64,000 bases of DNA from Halomonas sp. SpR8 (GTDB taxonomy: Bacteria > Pseudomonadota > Gammaproteobacteria > Pseudomonadales > Halomonadaceae). The stretch spans positions 620,001 to 684,000 of the forward strand of contig NZ_JAUAMC010000002.1 of NCBI RefSeq assembly GCF_031010195.1, in the 5' to 3' direction. A model generated the notes under the pieces. It saw nothing but the letters and a program-made list of their open reading frames with translations, did no database searches and was not told where the DNA came from. How positions within the stretch are numbered: the first letter of the stretch is position 1; every line of letters begins with the position of its first letter. Shown here in pieces: positions 38,245 through 46,668 of the stretch. Made by a program: the position numbers and the translations under genes.

Positions 38245-39711
38245 CTAGTGACCTAACCCTCCCATACAGATATATTTGATCTCTAAATAATCATCGAGAC
38301 CATACTTAGAGCCCTCACGGCCAAGCCCTGATTCTTTAATGCCTCCGAAGGGTATCACTTCGTTCGATATTCCCACTTCATTGACGCCAACCATCCCATA
38401 CTCAATGTTTTCTGAAATACGCCATACTCGTCCTACATCACGCGTATAGACATAAGAAGCAAGACCAACCTCGGTATCGTTTGCCATCGCTATTGCTTCA
38501 GCTTCATCTTTGAACCTAAATAGCGGGGCTACTGGACCGAATATCTCTTCACGGAAGATACGCATGTCACTGGTAACGTTGGTCAGAACTGTTGGCTGAT
38601 AAAAACATGTGCCAGGACTATCAATAGCACCACCCGTCATCAATATAGCGCCTTTCATTAAAGCTTCTTCCACCATTGCATGAACATCTTTAACCGCCTG
38701 TTCATGTATCAACGGGCCAACCGTTATGCCTGCGTCAAGTCCATTGCCTACCTTAAGTTCACTCACAGCAGCAATAAATTTCTCAACAAAGGCCTCGTAT
38801 ACCCCATCCTGTATCAGGATTCGGTTTGCGCAGATGCAGGTCTGACCTGCATTTCGAAACTTTGAAGCCAGCACCCCAGCAACGGCCTGATCCAAATCTG
38901 CATCATCAAAGACAATGATTGGAGCATTCCCACCCAGTTCCATCGAGACCTTCTTAACCGTATTAGCACACTGTTTTAGCAATAGCTTTCCTACCGGCGT
39001 AGAGCCTGTAAATGTCACCTTGCGTACAGTTGTGTTCCCAGTCAGCTCGCTGCCAATCTCACTGGAGTTTTCTCCTACCACAAGATTCAACACACCGGCT
39101 GGAATGCCTGCCCTCTCAGCAAGCTCTACCATTGCCAGAGCAGACAAAGGTGTTTCTTTGGCTGGCTTCATGACGAAAGTACATCCCACCGCCAGTGCGG
39201 GGCCCGCCTTGCGAGCTAACATAGCATTGGGGAAATTCCAGGGTGTGATAGCTGCGACCACACCCACCGGCTGCTTAATCGTAATCAGCCGACGGTCATT
39301 GGCAACGGTCGGAATAACATCGCCATAGATACGTTTAGCCTCTTCAGCGAACCATTCAATATAGGATGCCCCATAAGCCACCTCGCCCTTGGCTTCGGCG
39401 AGAGGCTTCCCTTGCTCATAAGTCATAATCATCGCCAGGTCATCTTGATGTTCAAGCATCAAATCATGCCAGCGACGCAGAATAGTGCTACGTTCTTTAG
39501 CGGTTTTTGCCCGCCAGGCAGGAAGAGCGCGGTGAGCGGCTTCAATGGCCATTCGGGCATCATCCGCACCAGCGTTTGCTACCTGTGCAACCACTTCTCC
39601 AGTAGCAGGATTGATCACCTCAAAGCGTGCACCTTGCTTTCCATCTACCCACTGGCCATCGATATAAGCTCGAGTCTTTAACAGACCAGGATCTTTTAGC
39701 TGTAATGTCAT
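38245..39711 (-). CDS. Succinate-semialdehyde-type aldehyde dehydrogenase
   Basis: GabD-like NAD(P)-dependent aldehyde dehydrogenase of 488 residues from the ATG at 39711 (MTLQLKDPGLLKTRAYIDGQ is split here from its context). The general base is in SMELGGNAPIIVFDDADL and the catalytic cysteine in FRNAGQTCICANR, both characteristic of succinate-semialdehyde dehydrogenases. ITPWNFPNAMLARK is the usual cofactor loop. Third gene of BCCT transporter - flavin monooxygenase - dehydrogenase. In the proposed ring-cleavage pathway it would take succinic semialdehyde to succinate. Confidence 0.88.
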   Translation of the reverse strand: MTLQLKDPGLLKTRAYIDGQWVDGKQGARFEVINPATGEVVAQVANAGADDARMAIEAAHRALPAWRAKTAKERSTILRRWHDLMLEHQDDLAMIMTYEQGKPLAEAKGEVAYGASYIEWFAEEAKRIYGDVIPTVANDRRLITIKQPVGVVAAITPWNFPNAMLARKAGPALAVGCTFVMKPAKETPLSALAMVELAERAGIPAGVLNLVVGENSSEIGSELTGNTTVRKVTFTGSTPVGKLLLKQCANTVKKVSMELGGNAPIIVFDDADLDQAVAGVLASKFRNAGQTCICANRILIQDGVYEAFVEKFIAAVSELKVGNGLDAGITVGPLIHEQAVKDVHAMVEEALMKGAILMTGGAIDSPGTCFYQPTVLTNVTSDMRIFREEIFGPVAPLFRFKDEAEAIAMANDTEVGLASYVYTRDVGRVWRISENIEYGMVGVNEVGISNEVIPFGGIKESGLGREGSKYGLDDYLEIKYICMGGLGH

Positions 39712-39762
39712 TTTCAGTTCCCGATACAGGTCGCATCTCGACAATGATTTCCCATCACCCGG

Positions 39763-40806
39763 TTAACGAAAGTGTGGTAAAACCTTACTAATAAACAGCT
39801 CAAGCGAGCGCTTTTTTTCTTCAAAAGGCAAAGTATTGTCTGTCCAAAAGCTATACTCGGTGATGCCTAGCTTTTCGTAGTTCTTTAGGCGCTCAATAAT
39901 TTCATCAGGTGTGCCTATCATCATATTCTGCCGAAGCCCCTCTAGAGAGAACTCGGGGTTATCAGCAACTGATTCTTGTGTAACGGGCTCGAAGAAGCCG
40001 TTAACTGCCTGCTGATCGTTCTTAAACCAAGCAAGGAAATAGCGATAGAAGAGATTCAGAGCCTCTGTCCCTTTTCGCCACCCCTCTGGATCACTTTCTT
40101 CATGAACATAGGTGTGACGTAACAACATAAGATCAGGCCGGGAGATTTCAGGGTTATTACTGCAAGCTGTATCAAACTTCCTGGCCAAATCAGCAACCTC
40201 TTCGTCCCCTTTCATAAGAGCTGTCACCATGACATTGCAGTTATTTTCAACCGCAAACTCATGGGAATTAGGGTCACGCGCAGCGATCCAAATTGGAGGT
40301 CGTGGCGACTGTAAGGGCTTGGGCACGCTGGTTGTCGTGGGGAAGCGATAGACCTCACCCTCATGAGCATAATCGCCCTGCCAAAGGCCTTGTATCGCCG
40401 GTACCATCTCGCGCAGTGCTTGGCCACCATCTGCTGCAGACATTCCATCGGTAAGGCGGTCGAACTCAAACTGATACGCCCCCCTTGCGATGCCAAATTC
40501 AAGGCGGCCATTACTGATTACATCAAGCATGGCTGCTTCACCAGCTAGGCGAATTGGATCCCAAAATGGAGCCACAAAGGTGCCCGCACCCAGGCGGATC
40601 CGCTCAGTCTTGGCCGCAAGGTAAGCTAACTGGGCTATCGGACTCGGCGAGGAGGTAAATTGCATACCATGGTGCTCACCAATCCAAGCAGTTCGAAAAC
40701 CGCCCGCTTCTGCAATTTTCACTAGCTCACAGAGTTCATCAAACAATTGTTGATGATTCTCCTGCTCGCTGTAGCGCTCCATATGTATAAATAGAGAAAA
40801 ATGCAT
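39763..40806 (-). CDS. Luciferase-like (LLM class) flavin-dependent monooxygenase
   Basis: A 347-residue TIM-barrel oxygenase of the bacterial luciferase family, which uses reduced FMN delivered by a separate reductase. Family features: EHHGMQFTSSPSPIAQLAYLAAKTERIRLGAG is the classical N-terminal block (here given as two overlapping parts, EHHGMQF and LAAKTERIRLGAG), then DVISNGRLEFGIARGAYQFEF and RPPIWIAARDPNS. GGAGAG precedes the ATG at 40806. The partner reductase is probably the gene at 45722. It is preceded by a BCCT transporter and followed by a GabD-type dehydrogenase. The substrate is unknown. A pyridinium betaine is proposed from context. Confidence 0.88.
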   Translation of the reverse strand: MHFSLFIHMERYSEQENHQQLFDELCELVKIAEAGGFRTAWIGEHHGMQFTSSPSPIAQLAYLAAKTERIRLGAGTFVAPFWDPIRLAGEAAMLDVISNGRLEFGIARGAYQFEFDRLTDGMSAADGGQALREMVPAIQGLWQGDYAHEGEVYRFPTTTSVPKPLQSPRPPIWIAARDPNSHEFAVENNCNVMVTALMKGDEEVADLARKFDTACSNNPEISRPDLMLLRHTYVHEESDPEGWRKGTEALNLFYRYFLAWFKNDQQAVNGFFEPVTQESVADNPEFSLEGLRQNMMIGTPDEIIERLKNYEKLGITEYSFWTDNTLPFEEKKRSLELFISKVLPHFR

Positions 40807-40830
40807 TTCTGACTCTCCTGATAGTAGTTG

Positions 40831-42408
40831 TTAGCGAGTTTCAATCGAGGGAGCAGTACCTGCGGCACTGATGTCTTCTTCGCGAAGTGCCTTAACCATG
40901 CAATAACACATCACCAAGAGGGCCACGGAAAATGGTAAGGCTGCGGCTATTGCTGCCGTCTGTAAGGCCAACAGTCCACCTGCTAGCAAAAGAACGGCTG
41001 CGGTGGCACCAAGCCCTAGCCCCCAAATCACACGATAGAGTTGCGGAGGATGTGGGCTGCCCTTGGCAAGGATCGTACAGATGACGAGAGTCCCTGAATC
41101 TGCAGATGTCACAAACCACGTGACAATCATTAGCGTCGCCATGGCAGTCATAAAGCCAGTAGCCCATGAGACATCCAGTGCCTGGATAGTTTGGAACAAC
41201 ACCTGCGTGACATTTTCATTAGCAACCGTAGCCAAATCAGCGCCGCCAAAAAGCTGCAAGTGCAAGGCGGTACCACCAAAAATGACAATCCATGCGGTTG
41301 CACCCAAGGTCGCTGCCAACATGCCACCCAAGAGTACTTCGCGGATGGTACGGCCACGCGAAATACGGGCAATGAACATACCGACATAGGGACCCCAAGA
41401 CAGCCACCACCCCCAATAGAACAGCGTCCACCAACCTTGCCATTGACTCTCAGGGTCAGGGTTTGTCCAGAAGGCCATATTGACGATGTTAGCCAGATAA
41501 TCCCCTATGCTGGTGGTGAAGATGGTCAACAGAAAAACACTTGGGCCCGCCAACATGAAGAAAGCGAAAAGAATCATGCTGAGATGAATATTCCACTCAC
41601 TTAGCAGCCGAATCCCTTTCTTCAACCCGGTCACTGCCGAAACAGTGGCAGCTAAGGTGACGCCTATCACTAACAACACTTGATTGGTGCTGGAAATTTC
41701 CAGGCCGAAAAGCGTATTGAGCCCAGCATTCATTTGTGAAACGCCGAGTCCCAACGTAGTGGCAGTGCCGAATAACGTCGCAAAGATCGCCAGCAGATCG
41801 ATCGCATGACCAATAGGCCCGTAAATTCGCTCACCTAGCACAGGATAGAAAGCCGAGCGGATAGTCAACGGCAGACCCCGCCGATAAGCAAAGTAAGCCA
41901 GAATGGTGCCAACCAGAATATAGATAGCCCAGCCGTGCAGGCCCCAATGGAAGATCGTAATACGTAGGGCTGCTTGAGCAGCTGACATTGTATTGGGCTC
42001 GACACCGGCCATCGAAATAAAGGGGTTGCCCTGAAGGTGGGTAAGAGGTTCGGCAATACTCCAGAATAAAAGCCCAGTGCCAACGGCAGCACTAAAGAGC
42101 ATCGCGAACCAGGTAAAGTGGGAAAACTCAGGCCGCTCATCATCATTCCCAAGCCGCAGCTTTCCATAAGGGCTGATGATAATGCCGATGGTAACGAGTA
42201 GAACCACATTTACCGTAAGGATGTAATACCAGCCGAGCTCCTGCTCAATAAACTGCTTCACCCATTGATAGATACTATTGGCCAGTTCTGGCTGAAGTAC
42301 TGAGAAGAGTACGAAGGCAAAGACCATCGTTATCGAGGCTATCGCCATCGTTTTATCAACACCAGCGAACACGCCCCTGCTTGGTGTGTCCTGTCGAGAG
42401 TCTTGCAT
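40831..42408 (-). CDS. BCCT-family transporter of the accessory island
   Basis: Betaine/choline/carnitine-type transporter with about 12 membrane segments, 525 residues from the ATG at 42408 behind AAGGAGAG. The tryptophan box that binds quaternary ammonium groups is intact (FYWGWWLSWGPYVGMFIAR). The TM3 motif that reads GMGIG in sodium-coupled betaine carriers is AVGTG here (SAAVGTGLLFWSIAEP), so substrate or coupling ion may differ. First gene of a three-gene unit with the flavin monooxygenase, which suggests that it imports that enzyme's substrate. Confidence 0.9.
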   Translation of the reverse strand: MQDSRQDTPSRGVFAGVDKTMAIASITMVFAFVLFSVLQPELANSIYQWVKQFIEQELGWYYILTVNVVLLVTIGIIISPYGKLRLGNDDERPEFSHFTWFAMLFSAAVGTGLLFWSIAEPLTHLQGNPFISMAGVEPNTMSAAQAALRITIFHWGLHGWAIYILVGTILAYFAYRRGLPLTIRSAFYPVLGERIYGPIGHAIDLLAIFATLFGTATTLGLGVSQMNAGLNTLFGLEISSTNQVLLVIGVTLAATVSAVTGLKKGIRLLSEWNIHLSMILFAFFMLAGPSVFLLTIFTTSIGDYLANIVNMAFWTNPDPESQWQGWWTLFYWGWWLSWGPYVGMFIARISRGRTIREVLLGGMLAATLGATAWIVIFGGTALHLQLFGGADLATVANENVTQVLFQTIQALDVSWATGFMTAMATLMIVTWFVTSADSGTLVICTILAKGSPHPPQLYRVIWGLGLGATAAVLLLAGGLLALQTAAIAAALPFSVALLVMCYCMVKALREEDISAAGTAPSIETR

Positions 42409-42541
42409 AGAAAAGCTCTCCTTAATTGAGTTTCTTGTCATTGTCTTTATGGCGTTGCCAACGCCGCCGTAACCAAAGGATCAACCGAGCCGCTGTCGGC
42501 AGACAGCCTGTCTAATGGAGCAAACAGCTCAGCAACAATAT

Positions 42542-42557
42542 TGGTATGCCATAATAC
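42542..42557 (+). promoter_or_regulatory. Candidate GntR operator, copy 1
   Basis: TGGTATGCCATAATAC. The palindromic core TGGTATGCCA resembles operators of GntR/FCD regulators. It lies about 135 bp upstream of the BCCT transporter start. Confidence 0.55.
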
Positions 42558-42710
42558 GACATGCAAGAACTTATTTTATTTTTTACATGCCAACACCTAC
42601 ACAAACAAAATAAAATAAATAAATTTCAGTAAATTATAAAAACAATCGATTTATTCACCAAACTTTACAACGCTTCCTATATCGCCATTTATTGCTAAAA
42701 TCAATTATTG

Positions 42711-42726
42711 GTATTATGGTATACCA
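42711..42726 (-). promoter_or_regulatory. Candidate GntR operator, copy 2
   Basis: On the minus strand TGGTATACCATAATAC, with a perfect 10-bp palindrome TGGTATACCA at 42717-42726. It overlaps the possible -10 of the rightward operon. Confidence 0.6.
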
Positions 42727-42789
42727 AGAATCTAAAGGATACTCTACCCCTAAGGCTATGCAGGCCTGCCCAGTAATAAGGAAACGCCA

Positions 42790-43389
42790 ATGAGCTTTAC
42801 AATTCGCAAAATCGTGACTTACCGAGAGACAACTTACATAGAGGGCGGCAAGGAGGGAGTACACCCGGTCACCATGCTTGGCGTGGCTGCTGTCATTGCA
42901 AACCCATGGAGCGGACAAGGCTTTGTCGAGGATCTATCCCCTGAAATTCGTAAAGGTTGTTCTTCTTTGGGCGAGCGCATCGTCGAGCTAGTTCTAAAGG
43001 AGATGGATGGCGACACCATAGAGGCGTATGGAAAAGCAGCTATTGTGGGCACTAACGGTGAAATTGAGCATGCGTCAGCGATCATTCATACATTGCGCTT
43101 TGGCAATCATTTTCGTGATGCGGTCGGGGCCAAGAGCTACTTGAGCTTCACCAACAAACGCGGCGCTCCCGGCACGTCGATCCAGATACCGATGATGCAC
43201 AAGCATGACGAGGGCTTTCGTTCGCATTACATCACACTGGAAATGCACATCGAAGACGCACCTCGCCATGACGAAATCATTGTCGCGCTTGGGGCCGCTG
43301 ATGGTGGACGACTGCATCCGCGTATCGGCAATCGCTATCAAGATCTGCAAGAACTGGCCGCTGAGGCAGAACAGGACGGTAACCACTGA
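42790..43389 (+). CDS. DUF1185 / amino acid synthesis family protein
   Basis: A 199-residue protein that I recognise as the family named amino acid synthesis (DUF1185), whose biochemical role is unknown. Visible features are the early segment TPVTMLGVAAVIANPWSG-like VHPVTMLGVAAVIANPW, then AAIVGTNGEIEHASAIIHT and a late block RHDEIIVALGAADGGRLHPRIG with charged and glycine residues that look like an active site. No membrane segment or signal. AAGGAAA precedes the ATG. First gene of a seven-gene operon, 15 bp before the alpha/beta hydrolase, so it is probably an enzyme of the island pathway. Confidence 0.8.
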   Translation: MSFTIRKIVTYRETTYIEGGKEGVHPVTMLGVAAVIANPWSGQGFVEDLSPEIRKGCSSLGERIVELVLKEMDGDTIEAYGKAAIVGTNGEIEHASAIIHTLRFGNHFRDAVGAKSYLSFTNKRGAPGTSIQIPMMHKHDEGFRSHYITLEMHIEDAPRHDEIIVALGAADGGRLHPRIGNRYQDLQELAAEAEQDGNH

Positions 43390-43404
43390 GTCCAAGGAGA
43401 CTGC

Positions 43405-44235
43405 ATGGAGCTCACCAATTCACGCAAGAGCCCCGATGGCACACGCTACTGGCGGCAGGGAAGCGGCCCGCCCGTCGTGCTCATTCACGGCGTGGGCCTT
43501 GATGCCACTATGTGGCAGTCGCAGATCGATGTTTTAGCAGAGCAATATGAAATCATCGTCTACGACATGCTCGGGCACGGCGATAGCGCATTACCTAATG
43601 AGAATGATGGGTTAGACGCTTATGCCGACCAACTGGCACTACTGCTTGATCACTTGGCCATAAAGCGGGTGGCGGTAGTGGGATTCTCAATGGGCGGGCT
43701 AGTGGCTCGCGCTTTTGCCTTGAGCCATCCTGACCGGATAGCGGCGATGGTGGTGCTTTCCAGTGTCTTCGATCGTGATGAAAGTCAGCGCGCTAGCGTT
43801 CGTCACCGCATTGTGCAGACTCGCGACCAAGGCCCGGCAGCAAACGTCGGCGATGCCTTAAAGCGCTGGTTTAGCCCAGAATTCCACCATACACACCCAG
43901 ATTGCATCAATGCGATTTACGAAACGGTCATTAACAACAACCCGCAGGGTTACTACCGCAGTTACGCCCTGTTTGGCACTCAGGACAATTTCGGTACTGA
44001 GCAGCTACACACCATTCAAATGCCAGTGATGGTTGCGACTGGTGAGTTAGACACAGGATCTACGCCTCGGATGGCTAGCGCCCTTGCGCAAAAATTACCT
44101 AACGCCGAGTTACACATTCTCCCTGGTTTGCGGCACATGGCCCCTATAGAAGCTCCACAAGCAGTCAACGGGCTGATCAAAAGCTTCTTTGCCAAGGCTT
44201 ATTTCCATGATTCACTTGAGGAGGCACATCAATGA
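43405..44235 (+). CDS. Alpha/beta-fold hydrolase
   Basis: A 276-residue hydrolase. The oxyanion region is VVLIHGVGLDATMW, the nucleophile elbow is VVGFSMGGLVARAFA (Ser at about residue 97), and the catalytic histidine is in PGLRHMAPIEAP. Enzymes of this fold hydrolyse the enamide intermediates of trigonelline and vitamin B6 breakdown (TgnD, 2-(acetamidomethylene)succinate hydrolase), which is the role I propose. A 3-oxoadipate enol-lactonase-like role is an alternative. AAGGAG precedes the start. It overlaps the next gene by 4 bp. Confidence 0.85.
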   Translation: MELTNSRKSPDGTRYWRQGSGPPVVLIHGVGLDATMWQSQIDVLAEQYEIIVYDMLGHGDSALPNENDGLDAYADQLALLLDHLAIKRVAVVGFSMGGLVARAFALSHPDRIAAMVVLSSVFDRDESQRASVRHRIVQTRDQGPAANVGDALKRWFSPEFHHTHPDCINAIYETVINNNPQGYYRSYALFGTQDNFGTEQLHTIQMPVMVATGELDTGSTPRMASALAQKLPNAELHILPGLRHMAPIEAPQAVNGLIKSFFAKAYFHDSLEEAHQ

Positions 44236-45707
44236 GCCTGGACAAACTGCAAATGTTTATCGATGGTGAATGGGTTGATGCCCACACCGGTGCCACTTTC
44301 AATAGCCACAATCCCGCGACGGGTGAGGTATGGTGTCATTTACCAGAAGCCGATGCTCAAGATGTCGATGACGCAGTGCAGGCAGCCCAGCGCGCCTTCG
44401 AGGGCTCCGCCTGGTCTGGCCTAACAGCTACTGCGCGTGGGAAGCTACTTTACCGCCTCGGCGAGCTGATAGCAGAGCATGCTGATGAGCTCGCCTGCTT
44501 AGAAAGTCGCGACAACGGCAAGCTGATGCGTGAAACTCGCGGCCAGGTCAGCTACCTCCCCGAGTTTTTTTATTATAACGCTGGGCTGGCCGATAAGGTG
44601 GTGGGTGAGACGCTGCCTTTGGACAAGCCAGGCATGTTTGGCGCCACCGTGCGTGTACCGCTCGGCGTGGTGGCTGCAATTATCCCGTGGAATAGCCCTC
44701 TTTATCTGACCGCTATCAAACTTGCGCCAGCCCTGGCCGCTGGGAACACGATCGTCATTAAGCCATCTGAGCATGCTTCGGCGAGCCTCATTGCGTTGAT
44801 GCGGCTTGTTAAGCAAGCTGGCTTTCCGCCAGGCGTGGTCAATTTGGTCACTGGCTTTGGGGCCACTGGTTCAGCACTGACTGCCCACCCCTTGGTACGT
44901 AAGATTGCCTTTACTGGCGGTGCCAATGCCGCCCGCCACGTGGTACGCAACAGTGCCGCGAATTTCGCTAAGCTTTCGCTAGAGCTGGGTGGCAAATCAC
45001 CCAATATCCTGTTCGAAGACGCCGATTTGGATAGCGCCATCAATGGCGTGGTAGCAGGGATATTCGCTGCCTCCGGGCAGAGTTGTGTCGCCGGCTCGCG
45101 ACTGCTAGTACAACGCGGCATTTACGACGAAGTAATCAAGCGACTCTGCGAGCGTGCGCAGTCCATCCAGATTGGCGATCCTAACGATGCTGCAACAGAA
45201 ATGGGGCCCATGGCGACTCAAGCCCAACTGGAAAGCGTCGAGCGCATGGTCGCCCAGGCTCAGGCCGATGGTGCACGCTTAGTGCACGGCGGCAAGCGTG
45301 CGGACATCGAGCAGGGCTGGTACTACTGCCCGACCATTCTGGCATGCGACTCTCACGATCTGCCAATCATGCAAGAAGAAGTCTTCGGCCCCGTAGTCGC
45401 AGTGATTCCTTTCGCAGACGAGGCCGAGGCGCTGCATTTGGCCAACGATACCGACTATGGTTTGGCCGCTGGTATCTGGACGCAAGATATTGGTCGCGCC
45501 CATCGCCTTACCCGTGATGTTCGGGCCGGCATTCTTTGGGTCAATACCTACCGTGCGGTCTCTGCTATGGCGCCTATTGGTGGTTTCGGTGCCAGCGGCT
45601 ATGGACGCGAGAGTGGTATAGATTCGGTGCGCGACTATACCGACCTAAAGACCATGTGGATCAACCTTTCCACACAGCCCATGCCCGACCCTTTCATCAT
45701 GCGTTGA
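44232..45707 (+). CDS. Aldehyde dehydrogenase (HpaE/betaine-aldehyde type)
   Basis: NAD(P)-dependent aldehyde dehydrogenase of 491 residues. The general base is in KLSLELGGKSPNILFEDADL, the catalytic cysteine in AASGQSCVAGSR, and the cofactor loop is IIPWNSPLYLT. It belongs to a different subgroup from the GabD-like enzyme at 38245, so the pathway has two oxidation steps. In the trigonelline analogy it would oxidise the ring-opened lactol or aldehyde (TgnC role). Start overlaps the hydrolase stop. The flavin reductase follows 14 bp later. Confidence 0.88.
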   Translation: MSLDKLQMFIDGEWVDAHTGATFNSHNPATGEVWCHLPEADAQDVDDAVQAAQRAFEGSAWSGLTATARGKLLYRLGELIAEHADELACLESRDNGKLMRETRGQVSYLPEFFYYNAGLADKVVGETLPLDKPGMFGATVRVPLGVVAAIIPWNSPLYLTAIKLAPALAAGNTIVIKPSEHASASLIALMRLVKQAGFPPGVVNLVTGFGATGSALTAHPLVRKIAFTGGANAARHVVRNSAANFAKLSLELGGKSPNILFEDADLDSAINGVVAGIFAASGQSCVAGSRLLVQRGIYDEVIKRLCERAQSIQIGDPNDAATEMGPMATQAQLESVERMVAQAQADGARLVHGGKRADIEQGWYYCPTILACDSHDLPIMQEEVFGPVVAVIPFADEAEALHLANDTDYGLAAGIWTQDIGRAHRLTRDVRAGILWVNTYRAVSAMAPIGGFGASGYGRESGIDSVRDYTDLKTMWINLSTQPMPDPFIMR

Positions 45708-45721
45708 GCGAGGAGATGTCA

Positions 45722-46228
45722 ATGATCGATTCACAAGACTACAAGCAGGTTCTTGGCGCCTTCCCTACTGGCGTCACCGTTATTACCGCCCTCGATGAAA
45801 ATGATCGACTTGTAGGCTTTACCGCCAGTGCTTTTTCAGCGGTTTCCATGGATCCACCACTTATACTGGTATGCCCGAGCCTGAACTCAGACTCCTATCC
45901 GGTTATCCAGCACAGTGGGCAATTTGCAGTACACATACTCAGCCACCATCAACAATCAATTGCTTATCAGTTTGCTGGCAAGGGGCCTGACAAATTATCA
46001 GGGATCAATTGGCACCGCTCTCCCCACGGCAACGCCATCATTGATGGAACTGCTGCCTACCTTGAGTGCCGACTATGGGAGGCGTATCCAGGCGGCGACC
46101 ACGCTATCGTGGTCGGAGAAGTACAAGGCCTATGGATCTCTAAAGATGAAGCCGACCCCTTACTGTATTGCCGAGGCAAAATGGATCAGCTTCCTGAGAG
46201 CCTACGCCTAATGCCAGCAACAATTTAA
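45722..46228 (+). CDS. Flavin reductase (HpaC/TgnB-like)
   Basis: A 168-residue flavin:NAD(P)H oxidoreductase of the short flavin-reductase family, supplying free reduced FMN or FAD. Typical motifs are GAFPTGVTVITA near the N-terminus, GFTASAFSAVSMDPPLILVCPS and the late GDHAIVVGEVQGL. The true start is the ATG at 45722 behind GAGGAG. The frame open from 45536 lies inside the previous gene. It is the only flavin reductase near the luciferase-like oxygenase, so the two most likely form a two-component monooxygenase although they are on divergent operons. Confidence 0.88.
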   Translation: MIDSQDYKQVLGAFPTGVTVITALDENDRLVGFTASAFSAVSMDPPLILVCPSLNSDSYPVIQHSGQFAVHILSHHQQSIAYQFAGKGPDKLSGINWHRSPHGNAIIDGTAAYLECRLWEAYPGGDHAIVVGEVQGLWISKDEADPLLYCRGKMDQLPESLRLMPATI

Positions 46229-46252
46229 AGATTACAAAAAGAGAGCAATCGA

Positions 46253-46633
46253 ATGACACAAGAACGTTACGCAAAAGGTCTCGAAAAGCGCCGACGCGTG
46301 CTCGGTGCCGAGTACGTCGACCAATCAATTCGCAATGCCGACGACTTCACTCGCCCCCTTCAGCAATTAGTCACTGAGTACTGTTGGGGCGAAGTGTGGC
46401 AACGCAAGGGGCTCAGCGATCGCGAGCGCAGCATGATAAACTTAGCCATGATTACTGCCCTGAACCGCCCTCATGAATTGCGCCTCCACGTCCGAGGTGC
46501 TATCAACAATGGCCTCAGCGTCGAGGAAATTCGTGAGGTTCTCTTACAAACGGCAATTTACTGTGGTGTTCCGGCGGCCATTGATTCCTTCCGCCAAGCC
46601 CGCGAAGTTCTCGTTGAGATGGGTAAACTCTAG
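46253..46633 (+). CDS. Carboxymuconolactone decarboxylase family protein (PcaC-like)
   Basis: A 126-residue protein close to PcaC in length and sequence: RRRVLGAEYVDQSI, YCWGEVWQRKGLSDRERS and VLLQTAIYCGVPAAIDSF are the conserved blocks. PcaC decarboxylates 4-carboxymuconolactone in protocatechuate breakdown, but no other pca gene is present. In this operon it probably acts on a different carboxylated intermediate. GAGAG precedes the start. It is followed 35 bp later by the GntR gene. Confidence 0.85.
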   Translation: MTQERYAKGLEKRRRVLGAEYVDQSIRNADDFTRPLQQLVTEYCWGEVWQRKGLSDRERSMINLAMITALNRPHELRLHVRGAINNGLSVEEIREVLLQTAIYCGVPAAIDSFRQAREVLVEMGKL

Positions 46634-46668
46634 CGGCTCAAACACCACCATCACCGAGGAACTAGAAG

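Larger units (their letters stand above)
42409..42789. promoter_or_regulatory. Divergent control region of the accessory island
   Basis: About 380 bp between two divergent operons, markedly AT-rich in its right half. It carries two copies of the TGGYATRCCATAATAC motif in opposite orientation, near each operon. A possible rightward promoter is TTGCTA (42692-42697), 17 bp, then TATGGT (42715-42720), which the right copy would block. No gene is visible. Confidence 0.6.

Noticed and set aside
38245..46633. Rut (pyrimidine) or Hpa (4-hydroxyphenylacetate) pathway
   Set aside because: The isochorismatase-like RutB, RidA-like RutC and RutG permease are missing, as are the hydroxylase and extradiol dioxygenase of Hpa. 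The BCCT carrier and GabD-type enzyme fit neither.
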